NCBI GenBank assembly: GCA_039810885.1
Contig: JBDHXV010000004.1
Location: 1 to 64,000 of the forward strand
Origin: BJGO01 sp039810885
GTDB taxonomy: Bacteria; Bacteroidota; Bacteroidia; Chitinophagales; UBA10324
DNA: 64,000 nucleotides
Reading direction: 5' to 3'
Part shown: positions 1 to 8,461 of the stretch, in pieces
Layout of the letters: every line of letters starts with the position of its first letter
How positions within the stretch are numbered: position 1 is the first letter of the stretch
Position numbers and translations under genes: made by a program
Notes under the pieces: model-generated
Seen by the model: the letters and a program-made list of their open reading frames with translations, nothing else
The model's database searches: none
Told to the model about the DNA's origin: nothing

Positions 1-58
1 GAGCCCACGCCTGGTTTATGAGCAAAATGCTTGTTAAAAGAAGTGTAAGTTTTTTCAT
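1..58 (-). CDS. Secreted protein, N-terminal fragment cut by window edge
   Basis: A minus-strand ATG at 58-56 opens a frame that stays open to the window edge and reads MKKLTLLLTSILLINQAWA. This has a lysine-rich start, a hydrophobic core and an AxA-like cleavage site, so it is a typical Sec signal peptide. A TAnnTTTG box lies 33 nt upstream on the same strand. Only 19 residues are visible, so the mature protein cannot be named. It is divergent from the T9SS cargo gene at 188. The call rests on the signal peptide and promoter position; it is an inference that the frame continues beyond the window. Confidence 0.5.
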   Translation of the reverse strand, partial: MKKLTLLLTSILLINQAWA

Positions 59-91
59 TGCTTTAAATAATTTGTTTTTTTAAGAGGAGCA

Positions 92-99
92 CAAACATA
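92..99 (-). promoter_or_regulatory. Promoter -7 box for the left-edge gene
   Basis: The minus strand reads TATGTTTG, an exact match to the Bacteroidota -7 consensus TAnnTTTG. It ends 33 nt before the ATG at 58. No clear -33 TTG is seen at 17-21 nt spacing. Confidence 0.4.
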
Positions 100-159
100 A
101 CAACTAATGTTTTTTTAATAAAGAAACAAAAGCGACACTTTTATAGAATATATTTTATT

Positions 160-167
160 TATATTTG
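160..167 (+). promoter_or_regulatory. Promoter -7 box for the T9SS cargo gene
   Basis: TATATTTG matches TAnnTTTG exactly and ends 20 nt before the ATG at 188. The -33 region is T-rich (TTTT at about 140) but lacks a clean TTTG. Together with the box at 92-99 it gives divergent promoters in a 129-nt intergenic region. Confidence 0.5.
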
Positions 168-187
168 TATAATAAGTTTTCTAAAAA

Positions 188-880
188 ATGATAAGACGTT
201 TTACTTTCCTGATATTACTTTTATTAAGTGCCTTTTGTATAAAAGCTCAAAATGTAGTATTCGAGTCTGATACAGCTTATGCGAGCGGTTATTATAACGA
301 TGGTGTGGATATCACATGCATTAATCATATCATTAACAACACAACTAATACTTATTCGATTAAGTGGCAGAAAACAGAATTTCTTCCTAATGGGTGGGAA
401 GCCTCATTCTGCGATAAGGTTAATTGCTATCCTCCTGCTACAACGACTAAAATTTTCCCTTTAACGGCTAATGAGCAGGGAATCATGAAGGTGTTGGCGC
501 GCACGAATGGTTTTCCCGGAATTGGTACAGTGAAGATATCGGTTACCAGCCCGGATGATGACAATATGAATCTCAATGCTTATTATGTGATAACAGCACA
601 AGATGCAACGGGGGTTAAAAAAGTGGAAGTATTGAAAGATGTAGCACTTTATCCTATTCCTGCTCGTGAGTACCTTACAATAGTTGCGAATCCTTTAACG
701 AAGGCTAACCGTATCGAGATTTACAATGTGCTTGGACAACGAATTAAGGCGGACTTATTGACTGAAGATAAGAATTATCGCACCGATATCAATGTACAGG
801 ACTTAAATAAAGGGATGTATTTTGTTCGTATCTATACTGCTCAAGGTACTGTTATCACGAAGCAGTTTACGAAAGAGTAA
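188..880 (+). CDS. T9SS type A sorting domain protein (secreted)
   Basis: A 230-residue exported protein. Residues 1-20 form a signal peptide ending at FCIKAQ. The C-terminal ~80 residues form a type IX sorting domain: a VALYPIPARE motif (variant of YPNP), IEIYNVLGQRI, and the final GMYFVRIYTAQGTVITKQF strand. The middle (residues ~25-140) has five cysteines or so and resembles no catalytic family I recognise; it looks like a small beta-rich domain. It should cross the outer membrane by T9SS and be released or attached to the surface. It is monocistronic, with its own promoter box at 160-167, and converges on the ABC exporter gene. Function beyond secretion is unknown. Confidence 0.85.
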   Translation: MIRRFTFLILLLLSAFCIKAQNVVFESDTAYASGYYNDGVDITCINHIINNTTNTYSIKWQKTEFLPNGWEASFCDKVNCYPPATTTKIFPLTANEQGIMKVLARTNGFPGIGTVKISVTSPDDDNMNLNAYYVITAQDATGVKKVEVLKDVALYPIPAREYLTIVANPLTKANRIEIYNVLGQRIKADLLTEDKNYRTDINVQDLNKGMYFVRIYTAQGTVITKQFTKE

Positions 881-1011
881 TCTCGTGTTTACTGGAACAA
901 ACGACAGACTCTCATTATTACAGAGTTGTACATAGTTATATATAGAGTTACGGTGTGAGTTTGATATAGGCCGTTGTTCATCACAAAGCTATTTCATCTT
1001 TAGAAGCTACT

Positions 1012-2832
1012 CTATTCTTCCAAATTTGCAAATTGGATATCACTCAACTTTTTATAAAGTCCATTATTAATACTTATTAATTCTTCGTGAGCGCCTTGCT
1101 CAGCGATTATGCCATGATTTAATACTAATATTTTATCTGCATTGCGTATGGTACTTAGGCGATGAGCAATAATAAATGAAGTACGACCCTGCATTAGTTC
1201 TTCCAAAGCTTTTTGTACCATACGCTCCGATTCGGAGTCTAAAGAAGATGTTGCCTCATCCAAGATCAATATTCTAGGGTTTCGCAATATGGCGCGTGCA
1301 ATAGCTATTCGTTGGCGTTGCCCTCCACTGAGTTTAATACCTCGTTCGCCAACTTTCGTTTCGTACTTTTCCGGAAATAATTCGATGAAGTCGGCAGCGT
1401 AGGCTTTACGCGCTGCTTCACGCACCTCTTCGTCGTTAGCGTCTGGCTTTCCGTAGCGAATATTTTCAAAAATACTTCCGCCAAATAAAATAACATCTTG
1501 CGGTACAAATGCCATTTGCTTGCGAAGCTGTGTTAAGGGAATATCTTTGGAGACGTGCTGATCAAAAGTAATAACTCCGCCATCTGGTTCATATAAACGA
1601 AGTAATAGGCTTACCAATGTGCTTTTTCCCGCACCGCTTGGTCCTACCAGTGCAATTTTTTGCCCGACTTCCGCAAGAAATGTGATATTTTTTAATACGG
1701 GAACTTCTTTACGTGTAGGATAACGAAAGGACACCTCACGAAACTCTACACGGCCACTCAAGTGATATCGCTCTTCGACAGGATATGATGAGTCTGTAAT
1801 AACTTCCGGTGTTTCGTTTAAAAGCTCCCGTACTCGTTGTGTTGCGCCTATCGTTCTTTGCAATTGATTATAGACTTCTGCAAATCCACCCATACTCCCT
1901 CCGATAAAAATAGTAAACATCATAAAAGAGATAAATGAACCTGCTGAAAGTTCTCCGCTGGCCATAAGACGAGATCCTTGCCACATTACAAGCACAATAG
2001 CGCCAAACAAACCGAAGATAATGAATGATGCAAAACTTCCTTGGAATACGGAGCTCCAAACTCCAAGGTGAACTGCTTTACGCAACTTGGTGTCATAGCG
2101 TTCTACCTCGTAATGTTCTGCCGTAAAGGCTTTGACATTGGTAATACCTTGTAATGTTTCTTCCACCACGGTGCCCGCTTCGCCAAGATGATCTTGCGCT
2201 TCACGACTAAGTTTGCGCACTTTTTTTCCAAACAATACAGCAACAATAATCAATACAGGGAAGACGGAAATCATGACCAGAGTCAACTTCCATGATATAT
2301 ACACAATGAAACTAATGCCAATGATTAAGGTGAGAATCAGACGAATAAACTCCGCTAAGGAACTGCTTAACATACCTTGAATCTGAGTTAAGTCTGCGCT
2401 CAGGCGGCTGCTTAACTCTCCCACTCTTCTATTTGAAAAAAAAATCATAGGTAAAGAGATAAGTCTTGTGTAAGTAGTGCGTCGAATATCTGATAACGAA
2501 AATTCGGCGACTCGTGCAAAAAGATATATTCTACAAAAAGAAAACGCTGCCTGAAATGCTAAAATGCCAATGAGTAAAAAAGCCCAATGATTTATGGTTT
2601 GCGTAATTACACCGGGAGTTCCTGCTTTAGCTGCATCTACTAACTTTCCCGTAACGAACGGGAATAACATAGTAGTTATGTTAGACAGTAACAGAAAAAA
2701 TAACCCCGGGAAAAACCACCACTTATATGGCAGAATATATTTAAAAAGGGATAGGGCTTGTTTAACGTTTTCTTTGTTGAGTGATACCTTTTCTACCTCA
2801 CCGACAGGATCGGGTCTTCGTGGTCGTGCCAT
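1012..2832 (-). CDS. MsbA-type ABC exporter (fused permease and ATPase)
   Basis: A 606-residue half-transporter with a six-helix type 1 exporter membrane domain (residues ~35-340) followed by a nucleotide-binding domain. Visible motifs are Walker A GPSGAGKST (~396-404), Q-loop FVPQDV (~441), signature LSGGQRQR (~500), Walker B ILILDEATS (~519) with D-loop SLD, and H-loop IIAHRLST (~553). It probably works as a homodimer in the inner membrane. MsbA-like export of lipid A or another amphiphile is the usual role for this Bacteroidota subgroup, but the sequence does not fix the substrate, so a drug or lipid exporter is equally compatible. It stands alone, converging on the gene at 188 and divergent from pssA. 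Confidence 0.88.
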   Translation of the reverse strand: MARPRRPDPVGEVEKVSLNKENVKQALSLFKYILPYKWWFFPGLFFLLLSNITTMLFPFVTGKLVDAAKAGTPGVITQTINHWAFLLIGILAFQAAFSFCRIYLFARVAEFSLSDIRRTTYTRLISLPMIFFSNRRVGELSSRLSADLTQIQGMLSSSLAEFIRLILTLIIGISFIVYISWKLTLVMISVFPVLIIVAVLFGKKVRKLSREAQDHLGEAGTVVEETLQGITNVKAFTAEHYEVERYDTKLRKAVHLGVWSSVFQGSFASFIIFGLFGAIVLVMWQGSRLMASGELSAGSFISFMMFTIFIGGSMGGFAEVYNQLQRTIGATQRVRELLNETPEVITDSSYPVEERYHLSGRVEFREVSFRYPTRKEVPVLKNITFLAEVGQKIALVGPSGAGKSTLVSLLLRLYEPDGGVITFDQHVSKDIPLTQLRKQMAFVPQDVILFGGSIFENIRYGKPDANDEEVREAARKAYAADFIELFPEKYETKVGERGIKLSGGQRQRIAIARAILRNPRILILDEATSSLDSESERMVQKALEELMQGRTSFIIAHRLSTIRNADKILVLNHGIIAEQGAHEELISINNGLYKKLSDIQFANLEE

Positions 2833-2926
2833 AGTCTATGCTAAAGATTAAAAGCAAAAATAATTTTTTTAATGTAGTACACTCCGATGAACGCATTTAT
2901 CCTTTATGGGTGAATAAAAATTTCGC

Positions 2927-2955
2927 ATTGTTCGTTCTACAGATAATTATCTTCG
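2927..2955 (+). promoter_or_regulatory. Promoter for pssA
   Basis: ATTG at 2927-2930 lies 17 nt before TATCTTCG at 2948-2955, which has one mismatch to TAnnTTTG. The ATG of pssA follows after 10 nt, giving a very short leader. Confidence 0.4.
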
Positions 2956-2965
2956 CTGTACAAAT

Positions 2966-3766
2966 ATGAAATTAAAAAACCTGCATCTCTATATTCCTAA
3001 TACTCTCACATTAACGAACTTACTTTTGGGTTGTGTCGGAATTATATATGCCTTTGACGAGCGGTATTTTCTTATTAGTGAAATAGGCTCATACAGCGGG
3101 CTTTATGATACGCAAGAAATCAATAGTCGCATTTTCTTTTCTTCAATGATAATTATTGTTGCTGCTGTTATTGATTTTGCAGATGGCTTTGTCGCTCGCT
3201 TACTTAATGCTCAGAGCGAAATCGGAAAACAGCTAGACTCATTGGCAGATGTCGTCACTTTTGGTGTATTACCCGGAATGCTCCTTTATCAACTATTGGA
3301 ACGTGCCTATTTTAGTGAAACCGGAGCATTGCTTACCTCTAAGATATACCTTCTTCCGGCACTGTTGCTCCCGTTAGCCGCAGCTTATCGCTTAGCGCGC
3401 TTCAATATAGAACCCATATCAAAAGAATATTTTAGAGGACTCGCTACGCCGGCTATGGCATTCTTTGTAGCCTCATTACCCCTTATTTACTTTACGAATT
3501 CAAATGGCTTGGGGGCCTATGTGATCAATAAATATTTCCTCTATGCTGTTGCTCTTCTCTTTTCTTACTTGATGGTTTCGGATATTAGGATGTTTTCTCT
3601 TAAATTAAAAAGTTGGAGGATCAGAGAGAATGTTGCCATATATTCCTTCTTAGGGTTATGCCTTATCTCTCTCGCTTGGTTAAAATATACCGGAGTGGCC
3701 ATTTCATTAATTCTCTATATATTATTTTCGATTTTTATTATTAGGGTTCCTGATGTCGAAGAATGA
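2966..3766 (+). CDS. pssA: CDP-diacylglycerol-serine O-phosphatidyltransferase
   Basis: Makes phosphatidylserine from CDP-diacylglycerol and serine, the first step toward phosphatidylethanolamine. The 266-residue membrane protein carries the CDP-alcohol phosphotransferase signature D-x2-D-G-x2-A-R-x8-G-x3-D-x3-D at residues ~70-95 (DFADGFVAR ... GKQLDSLAD). Several hydrophobic segments lie on either side. It heads a plus-strand run whose later members include the envelope gene lnt. The promoter at 2927-2955 places the ATG a few nt from the start of transcription. No phosphatidylserine decarboxylase gene is present in the window, so that step must be encoded elsewhere. Confidence 0.92.
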   Translation: MKLKNLHLYIPNTLTLTNLLLGCVGIIYAFDERYFLISEIGSYSGLYDTQEINSRIFFSSMIIIVAAVIDFADGFVARLLNAQSEIGKQLDSLADVVTFGVLPGMLLYQLLERAYFSETGALLTSKIYLLPALLLPLAAAYRLARFNIEPISKEYFRGLATPAMAFFVASLPLIYFTNSNGLGAYVINKYFLYAVALLFSYLMVSDIRMFSLKLKSWRIRENVAIYSFLGLCLISLAWLKYTGVAISLILYILFSIFIIRVPDVEE

Positions 3767-3811
3767 AGCAGGAAACTTTAACTTAGCCTCGCAATAATTT
3801 AAGACCACGAC

Positions 3812-4069
3812 ATGAAATTTCAAGCCGACATAATAATTATGCCTTTGAAGGAGTTACTAGACCCACAAGGCAAGGCAGTATTAAACGGACTCAAACACAT
3901 GGAAATAATTCAAATTAAGAATGTGCGAATAGGAAAGCATATTCATCTGGAACTGGAAGCAACAAATAAAGAAGCAGCTACGGCGGCTGTAGATGAAGCA
4001 TGTCAGAAGTTATTGGCAAATCCTGTAATGGAATATTATGAATATAGCCTGCACGAAGCAGGAAAGTAA
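3812..4069 (+). CDS. purS: Phosphoribosylformylglycinamidine synthase subunit PurS
   Basis: An 85-residue protein of the PurS family. It has MPLKELLDPQGKAVLNGL near the N-terminus, then the IKNVRIGKHIHLELE strand, and an acidic helix with the conserved LLANPVMEYYE region. PurS bridges the amidotransferase PurQ and small PurL in the fourth step of purine synthesis. Its length is normal for the family. purQ and purL, the usual neighbours in Firmicutes, are absent here. It lies 45 nt after pssA, and its stop overlaps the start of the M28 peptidase gene (TAATG), so it is probably co-transcribed with both. Confidence 0.9.
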   Translation: MKFQADIIIMPLKELLDPQGKAVLNGLKHMEIIQIKNVRIGKHIHLELEATNKEAATAAVDEACQKLLANPVMEYYEYSLHEAGK

Positions 4070-5334
4070 TGCGCTGCCATACGTTAATCTTATTCCTTCT
4101 TGTATGTGCTTTACAAGTTCAAGCACAGCAAGTTTTATCCGAAGCACAACATATTATTGATACACTTAGCTCAAGTGCAATGTTTGGCCGCGGTTATGTT
4201 AACAACGGAGATCGGAAGGCCGCTACCTATATATACAATTACCTGACCCTTGAGAGTACCCTATCGAGTCAGAACGTTATTCTCCAGAAAGTGCCCATAA
4301 GCATAAACACGTTTCCTTCGGCTATGGAACTTCGTGTAGATGATAAAAACATGGTGCCCGGGAAAGACTTTATTGTAGAAGCTTTTTCAAAAGGGATCAA
4401 AGGGACTTATGATGTTAAGTATGTTAACTTTAAAAAGCTTTGGAAGAAAGATTCATTGCACATTCAGATAAAATGTAAAAAATATGAATTACTATGTTTC
4501 AGACATAATAAATGGCCCAAGAGTTTAGAAAAGAAAAAAGTAGAATGGTTAATGCAACAAAATCTTTTTGGTGCCGCCGGTGTACTGGAGTTAAACGAAA
4601 AGAAATTAACTATGGATGCTTCGCAAGAAGTGTTATCATTTGCGTGGATTCAACTATTAGTGGATTCAACCTATAAAGCTCCAAAGAAGGTAAAACTCAA
4701 CATAGAGCAAGAGTATATTTCGAACTATGAATCACAGAATGTATTTGCTGTGATTAAAGGGATGGAGGTTCCCGATTCTTTTTTGGTTTTCACTGCACAC
4801 TATGATCATTTAGGAATGCTGGGAAAGAACACCTATTTTCCCGGAGCAAATGATAATGCCAGTGGTGTTTCTCTGCTGTTAAATTTATCTAAAGAAATCA
4901 GCAAAAACCCGCTCAAGTATAGTGTGGCTTTTATTTTTTTTACCGGCGAAGAGGCGGGTCTGGTCGGCTCACACTATTTTGTCGAGCATCCGCTAATACC
5001 CTTAAATCATATCAAATTTTTAGTGAATGTTGACTTAGCGGGTACCGGGGATGATGGTATTAAGGTTGTGAATGGAGCTATCGACACCTTACATTTTCAG
5101 AAACTAAAAGCATTAAACGAAAAATATGGCCTAATGAAAACAGTACAACCTCGAGGAAAGGCTGCAAACAGCGACCATTATTTTTTCACTCAAGCAGGAG
5201 TTCCTTCATTTTTCATTTATACCCTGGGAGGAATAAACGCTTACCATGACATTTACGACAGAGCCGCTACACTACCTCTTACAGATTATGAAGATTATTA
5301 CAAATTGCTTTTGCTTTTTATGAAATCATTTTAA
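4069..5334 (+). CDS. M28-family zinc aminopeptidase, exported
   Basis: A 421-residue protein with a signal peptide ending near VQAQQ. The catalytic domain occupies the C-terminal half. Metal-binding and catalytic residues are in HYDHLG (~243), GANDNASG (~258), FTGEEAGLVGS (~293), NVDLAG, NSDHYFF and NAYHDIYD. This is the co-catalytic two-zinc site of M28 (aminopeptidase S/Y-like) enzymes. The N-terminal ~200 residues may hold an apical or PA-like insertion, but I cannot assign it. It likely acts in the periplasm or outside the cell on peptides. The start codon overlaps the purS stop by one base, implying translational coupling. Substrate preference is not visible. Confidence 0.88.
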   Translation: MRCHTLILFLLVCALQVQAQQVLSEAQHIIDTLSSSAMFGRGYVNNGDRKAATYIYNYLTLESTLSSQNVILQKVPISINTFPSAMELRVDDKNMVPGKDFIVEAFSKGIKGTYDVKYVNFKKLWKKDSLHIQIKCKKYELLCFRHNKWPKSLEKKKVEWLMQQNLFGAAGVLELNEKKLTMDASQEVLSFAWIQLLVDSTYKAPKKVKLNIEQEYISNYESQNVFAVIKGMEVPDSFLVFTAHYDHLGMLGKNTYFPGANDNASGVSLLLNLSKEISKNPLKYSVAFIFFTGEEAGLVGSHYFVEHPLIPLNHIKFLVNVDLAGTGDDGIKVVNGAIDTLHFQKLKALNEKYGLMKTVQPRGKAANSDHYFFTQAGVPSFFIYTLGGINAYHDIYDRAATLPLTDYEDYYKLLLLFMKSF

Positions 5335-5340
5335 TGACGC

Positions 5341-6045
5341 ATGTCTTGTTTATTCATTGTTCCTACACCGATTGGTAATTTAGAGGATATCACACTGCGC
5401 GCAATACGTGTTTTAAAAGAGTGTGATTTTATTTGTGCTGAGGATACCCGTGTTACTTCATATTTGCTGCAGCATTATCAAATTAAAAAGCCCGTACTAT
5501 CGTATCATAACTTCAATGAACACCACATTACCGAGCGGGTTATTCAAAGGATACAAAGCGGAGAACGATGCGCCTTAGTGAGCGATGGCGGCACTCCCGG
5601 TGTTTCAGACCCGGGATTTTTATTAATTCGTACTGCTCTTCAACAACAGATTCCGATTGATGCCTTGCCTGGCCCCACAGCCTTCATTCCAGCATTGTTG
5701 CAAAGCGGATTTGCTATTCATCCTTGTTTATTATACGGATTTCTTCCTCACAAAAAGGGGCGCAGCACACAATTAAAGCAGTTATCCGAATTGCCCTATA
5801 CTTTGGTCTTTTATGAATCTCCATTTCGAGTTGTTAAATTGCTCGAAGAGATTAAACAATATTTTGGACTGAGGCACGTAAGCGTGTCTAGAGAGTTGAC
5901 TAAGAAATTTGAAGAGACTATAAGAGGCTTAGTTGATGAAGTAATAACCCATTTTAAGAAACACGAGCCTCGCGGAGAATTTGTCGTTGTAGTTGAAGGG
6001 GCACATAAGAATAAACAATTGCTATCTAATGAATCGGCTGATTAA
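5341..6045 (+). CDS. rsmI: 16S rRNA (cytidine-1402 2'-O)-methyltransferase
   Basis: A 234-residue SAM-dependent methylase of the tetrapyrrole-methylase fold. It shows VPTPIGNLEDITLRA at the N-terminus, CAEDTR (~32), SYHNFNEH and SDGGTPGVSDPG (~80), and the later YESPFRV and RELTKKFEE motifs. These are diagnostic for RsmI, which methylates C1402 in the ribosomal P site. The protein is somewhat shorter than the E. coli form (~286 residues) because it lacks the C-terminal extension, as is common in Bacteroidota. It starts 6 nt after the M28 gene, and its 3' end overlaps the lnt start by 17 nt. Confidence 0.94.
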   Translation: MSCLFIVPTPIGNLEDITLRAIRVLKECDFICAEDTRVTSYLLQHYQIKKPVLSYHNFNEHHITERVIQRIQSGERCALVSDGGTPGVSDPGFLLIRTALQQQIPIDALPGPTAFIPALLQSGFAIHPCLLYGFLPHKKGRSTQLKQLSELPYTLVFYESPFRVVKLLEEIKQYFGLRHVSVSRELTKKFEETIRGLVDEVITHFKKHEPRGEFVVVVEGAHKNKQLLSNESAD

Positions 6046-7636
6046 TTTATTATTGACTTTCGTTGCAGGATTTCTATTTTGGATTGCGTGGGTGCCCCGT
6101 CCTGTGGAGATTGCCTTGTTTGCAGCTTTTGTTCCTTTGTTATGGATAGAGCATCAACTCAGTTACTTACCAAAGAAAAGTAATGTTAGTATGTGGGCGC
6201 ATGCTTATCTGACTTTTTTGTTTTGGAATGTCTTTGTAACGTGGTGGGTAGGAAACACTACTGAGCCGATATCAGGCATGCTGGCCAATGTGTTAAATGC
6301 ACTTCTGATGACGGTTCCCTTTTTGTTGTTTCATATCACCAAGAAAAGAACAAACGACATCATCGGTTATATTTCGTTGCCGGCATATTGGATTGCATTC
6401 GAATATCTTCACTTGAATTGGGATTTAAGTTGGCCTTGGCTTACTCTAGGAAATGGCTTGGCTTTATATCCAAAGTATATTCAATGGTATGAATATACCG
6501 GAGTATTGGGTGGATCGCTTTGGGTGCTAACAGTAAATATTCTTGTGTTCCTACTTATTCGTGAACTTGTTTATTCTTATCATAAGTCGAAACAAAAAGC
6601 AATACAACTTGTTTCTCTCCTGTTGCTATTCCTCGTTATCCCTATTGTAACTTCTCTTTTTATCTATCATCATGTTAAACAGAGAACAAAAAAAGGAATC
6701 TATAAGAATGTAGTTATAGTGCAACCGAATATTGACCCTTACAATGAGAAGTTTGATTTCAGCCGCTTAGATGAACAAATGCAAACATTGTTTCGTCTAT
6801 CTGAAGAGAAATGCGATTCAAGTACAGATTATCTTGTATGGCCTGAAACAGCTTTTCCGCAAGGAATTATAGAGAACAATATATCTAGAGATAAAACGGT
6901 AAGCAAGTTGGAGCTTTTCTTAGATAAATTTCCCAAAGCCTATCTGGTAACAGGATTCAGCGGGTATATACGCTACGACAGTGCCGTAACGGAAACAGCA
7001 CGCAAATACGAAAGTGGTGAGTGTTGTTATGATGCATTTAATAGCAGCATGCAGTTAACGCATGACGGGAATATTCAAGTTTATCATAAGAGTAAGTTGG
7101 TTCCCGGTGTAGAGAAAATGCCCTACCCCGCAATTTTCGGATTTCTCGAATCCATGAGTATTGATATGGGAGGCATGAGCGGAAGCCTCGGCAGGCAAAA
7201 ACATCCCAGCGTTTTCTTCTCAAAAGACTCTATAGGTGTAGCTCCTGTAATTTGTTATGAAAGTATCTATGGTGAATACCTGACGGAGTATATCCGGCGT
7301 GGCGCTAATTTGATTTTTGTAATAACAAATGATGGATGGTGGGGAGAAACTGCAGGACACATTCAACATCTATATTATGGTGCAATGCGTGCTATTGAAA
7401 CTCGTCGCCCGATAGCTCGCTCTGCTAATACCGGGATCTCTTGTTTCATAAATACGCTAGGTGAAATACAACAGGCCCAACCCTACTGGCATGAAGGCGT
7501 TATCAAGCAAACCTTAGAAGCTGGTTTTGGGGAAACATTCTATGTCAGGAACGGAGACTATATTGGTCGTTTTATGCAGATTCTTTCCATATTAATATTT
7601 CTTTATCTCCTATATTGCAGAATTAGAAATAAATGA
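6029..7636 (+). CDS. lnt: Apolipoprotein N-acyltransferase
   Basis: Adds the third acyl chain to the N-terminal cysteine of lipoproteins in the inner membrane. An N-terminal membrane domain of about six helices (to residue ~215) precedes a nitrilase-like domain. The catalytic Glu-Lys-Cys triad is visible: WPETAFP (~270), YHKSKLVPG (~351) and VICYES (~407), close to E267, K335 and C387 of E. coli. I chose the ATG at 6029 (MNRLINLLLTF), which starts just before the first helix; an in-frame start at 5993 would add a polar 12-residue stretch. It overlaps rsmI by 17 nt and the next gene by 4 nt (ATGA). Confidence 0.93.
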   Translation: MNRLINLLLTFVAGFLFWIAWVPRPVEIALFAAFVPLLWIEHQLSYLPKKSNVSMWAHAYLTFLFWNVFVTWWVGNTTEPISGMLANVLNALLMTVPFLLFHITKKRTNDIIGYISLPAYWIAFEYLHLNWDLSWPWLTLGNGLALYPKYIQWYEYTGVLGGSLWVLTVNILVFLLIRELVYSYHKSKQKAIQLVSLLLLFLVIPIVTSLFIYHHVKQRTKKGIYKNVVIVQPNIDPYNEKFDFSRLDEQMQTLFRLSEEKCDSSTDYLVWPETAFPQGIIENNISRDKTVSKLELFLDKFPKAYLVTGFSGYIRYDSAVTETARKYESGECCYDAFNSSMQLTHDGNIQVYHKSKLVPGVEKMPYPAIFGFLESMSIDMGGMSGSLGRQKHPSVFFSKDSIGVAPVICYESIYGEYLTEYIRRGANLIFVITNDGWWGETAGHIQHLYYGAMRAIETRRPIARSANTGISCFINTLGEIQQAQPYWHEGVIKQTLEAGFGETFYVRNGDYIGRFMQILSILIFLYLLYCRIRNK

Positions 7637-8427
7637 ATTATAAAACACTTTGTCGAGACACCCTTGTTGTTGTTGAAGTTGCTGCCGAATTCATTCGCTC
7701 ACAGTATGAGAAATTCAACCCTGCTGCTGTTCAAGTAAAAAGTTTGAATAGCTTGGTTTCTTATGTAGATATTGAATCAGAAAAACTATTGGTTGCGAGC
7801 TTAGGTCGCTTAGTTCCGGAGGCAAGTTTTCATACAGAAGAACAAACCGTAAGCGATGCACATAAGCCTTATCAATGGATTATTGACCCGCTTGACGGCA
7901 CAACAAATTTTGTCTATCGCATTCCTGTTTTTAGTATTAGTATAGCATTATATCACCAAGGTGTAGCGGTGCTTGGAATAGTCTATGATGTAATGCATAA
8001 GGAATGTTTTTATGCTTATGAAGGAGGCGGTGCTTACCTGAATGGAACGCTGATTTCTGTAAGTGGGCGCAATCACTTGTCGGAATGTTTGGTTGCTACA
8101 GGGTTTCCGTATGAAATTTTTGATTATTCTGCCCACTATTTATCTATTTTAGAAACTTTAATGCCGCAATGCAGAGGCATAAGGCGCTTAGGTTCTGCCG
8201 CCATAGATTTAGCCTATACTGCTTGCGGGCGTTTTGATGCTTTTTTTGAATATAACCTCAATGCTTGGGATGTTGCTGCAGGAGCATATATAGTTCAAAA
8301 AGCAGGGGGACAAGTGACAGATTTTTCTTCAACAACATGTTTTATTGCACATCGAGAAATTATCGCTACAAACAATAACGTGCATCAACAAATGTTGAAC
8401 CTTGTCCATGATGCTTTAAAGAAGTAA
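7633..8427 (+). CDS. Inositol monophosphatase family protein
   Basis: A 264-residue Mg-dependent sugar-phosphate phosphatase. Metal ligands are in FHTEE (~66), DPLDGTTNF (~84-92) and AWDVAAGAYIVQKAGG (~211). The family includes SuhB/inositol-1-phosphatase, and in bacteria also members acting on 3'-phosphoadenosine phosphate or histidinol phosphate; the exact substrate cannot be told from these motifs. The start overlaps the lnt stop (ATGA), so it ends the pssA-purS-M28-rsmI-lnt run. It converges with rny, 34 nt away. Confidence 0.88.
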   Translation: MNYKTLCRDTLVVVEVAAEFIRSQYEKFNPAAVQVKSLNSLVSYVDIESEKLLVASLGRLVPEASFHTEEQTVSDAHKPYQWIIDPLDGTTNFVYRIPVFSISIALYHQGVAVLGIVYDVMHKECFYAYEGGGAYLNGTLISVSGRNHLSECLVATGFPYEIFDYSAHYLSILETLMPQCRGIRRLGSAAIDLAYTACGRFDAFFEYNLNAWDVAAGAYIVQKAGGQVTDFSSTTCFIAHREIIATNNNVHQQMLNLVHDALKK

Positions 8428-8461
8428 GAATCCGCGTTTCTTTAAATAAGTATTCTATATT

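Noticed and set aside
5993..6028. Earlier in-frame start for lnt
   Set aside because: Adds polar residues before the first membrane helix and deepens the rsmI overlap; the ATG at 6029 fits better.
8415..8446. AT-rich inverted repeat TTTAAAGAA/TTCTTTAAA between IMPase and rny
   Set aside because: The 14-nt loop and A/T-only stem make it too weak to call a terminator; it overlaps the IMPase stop.
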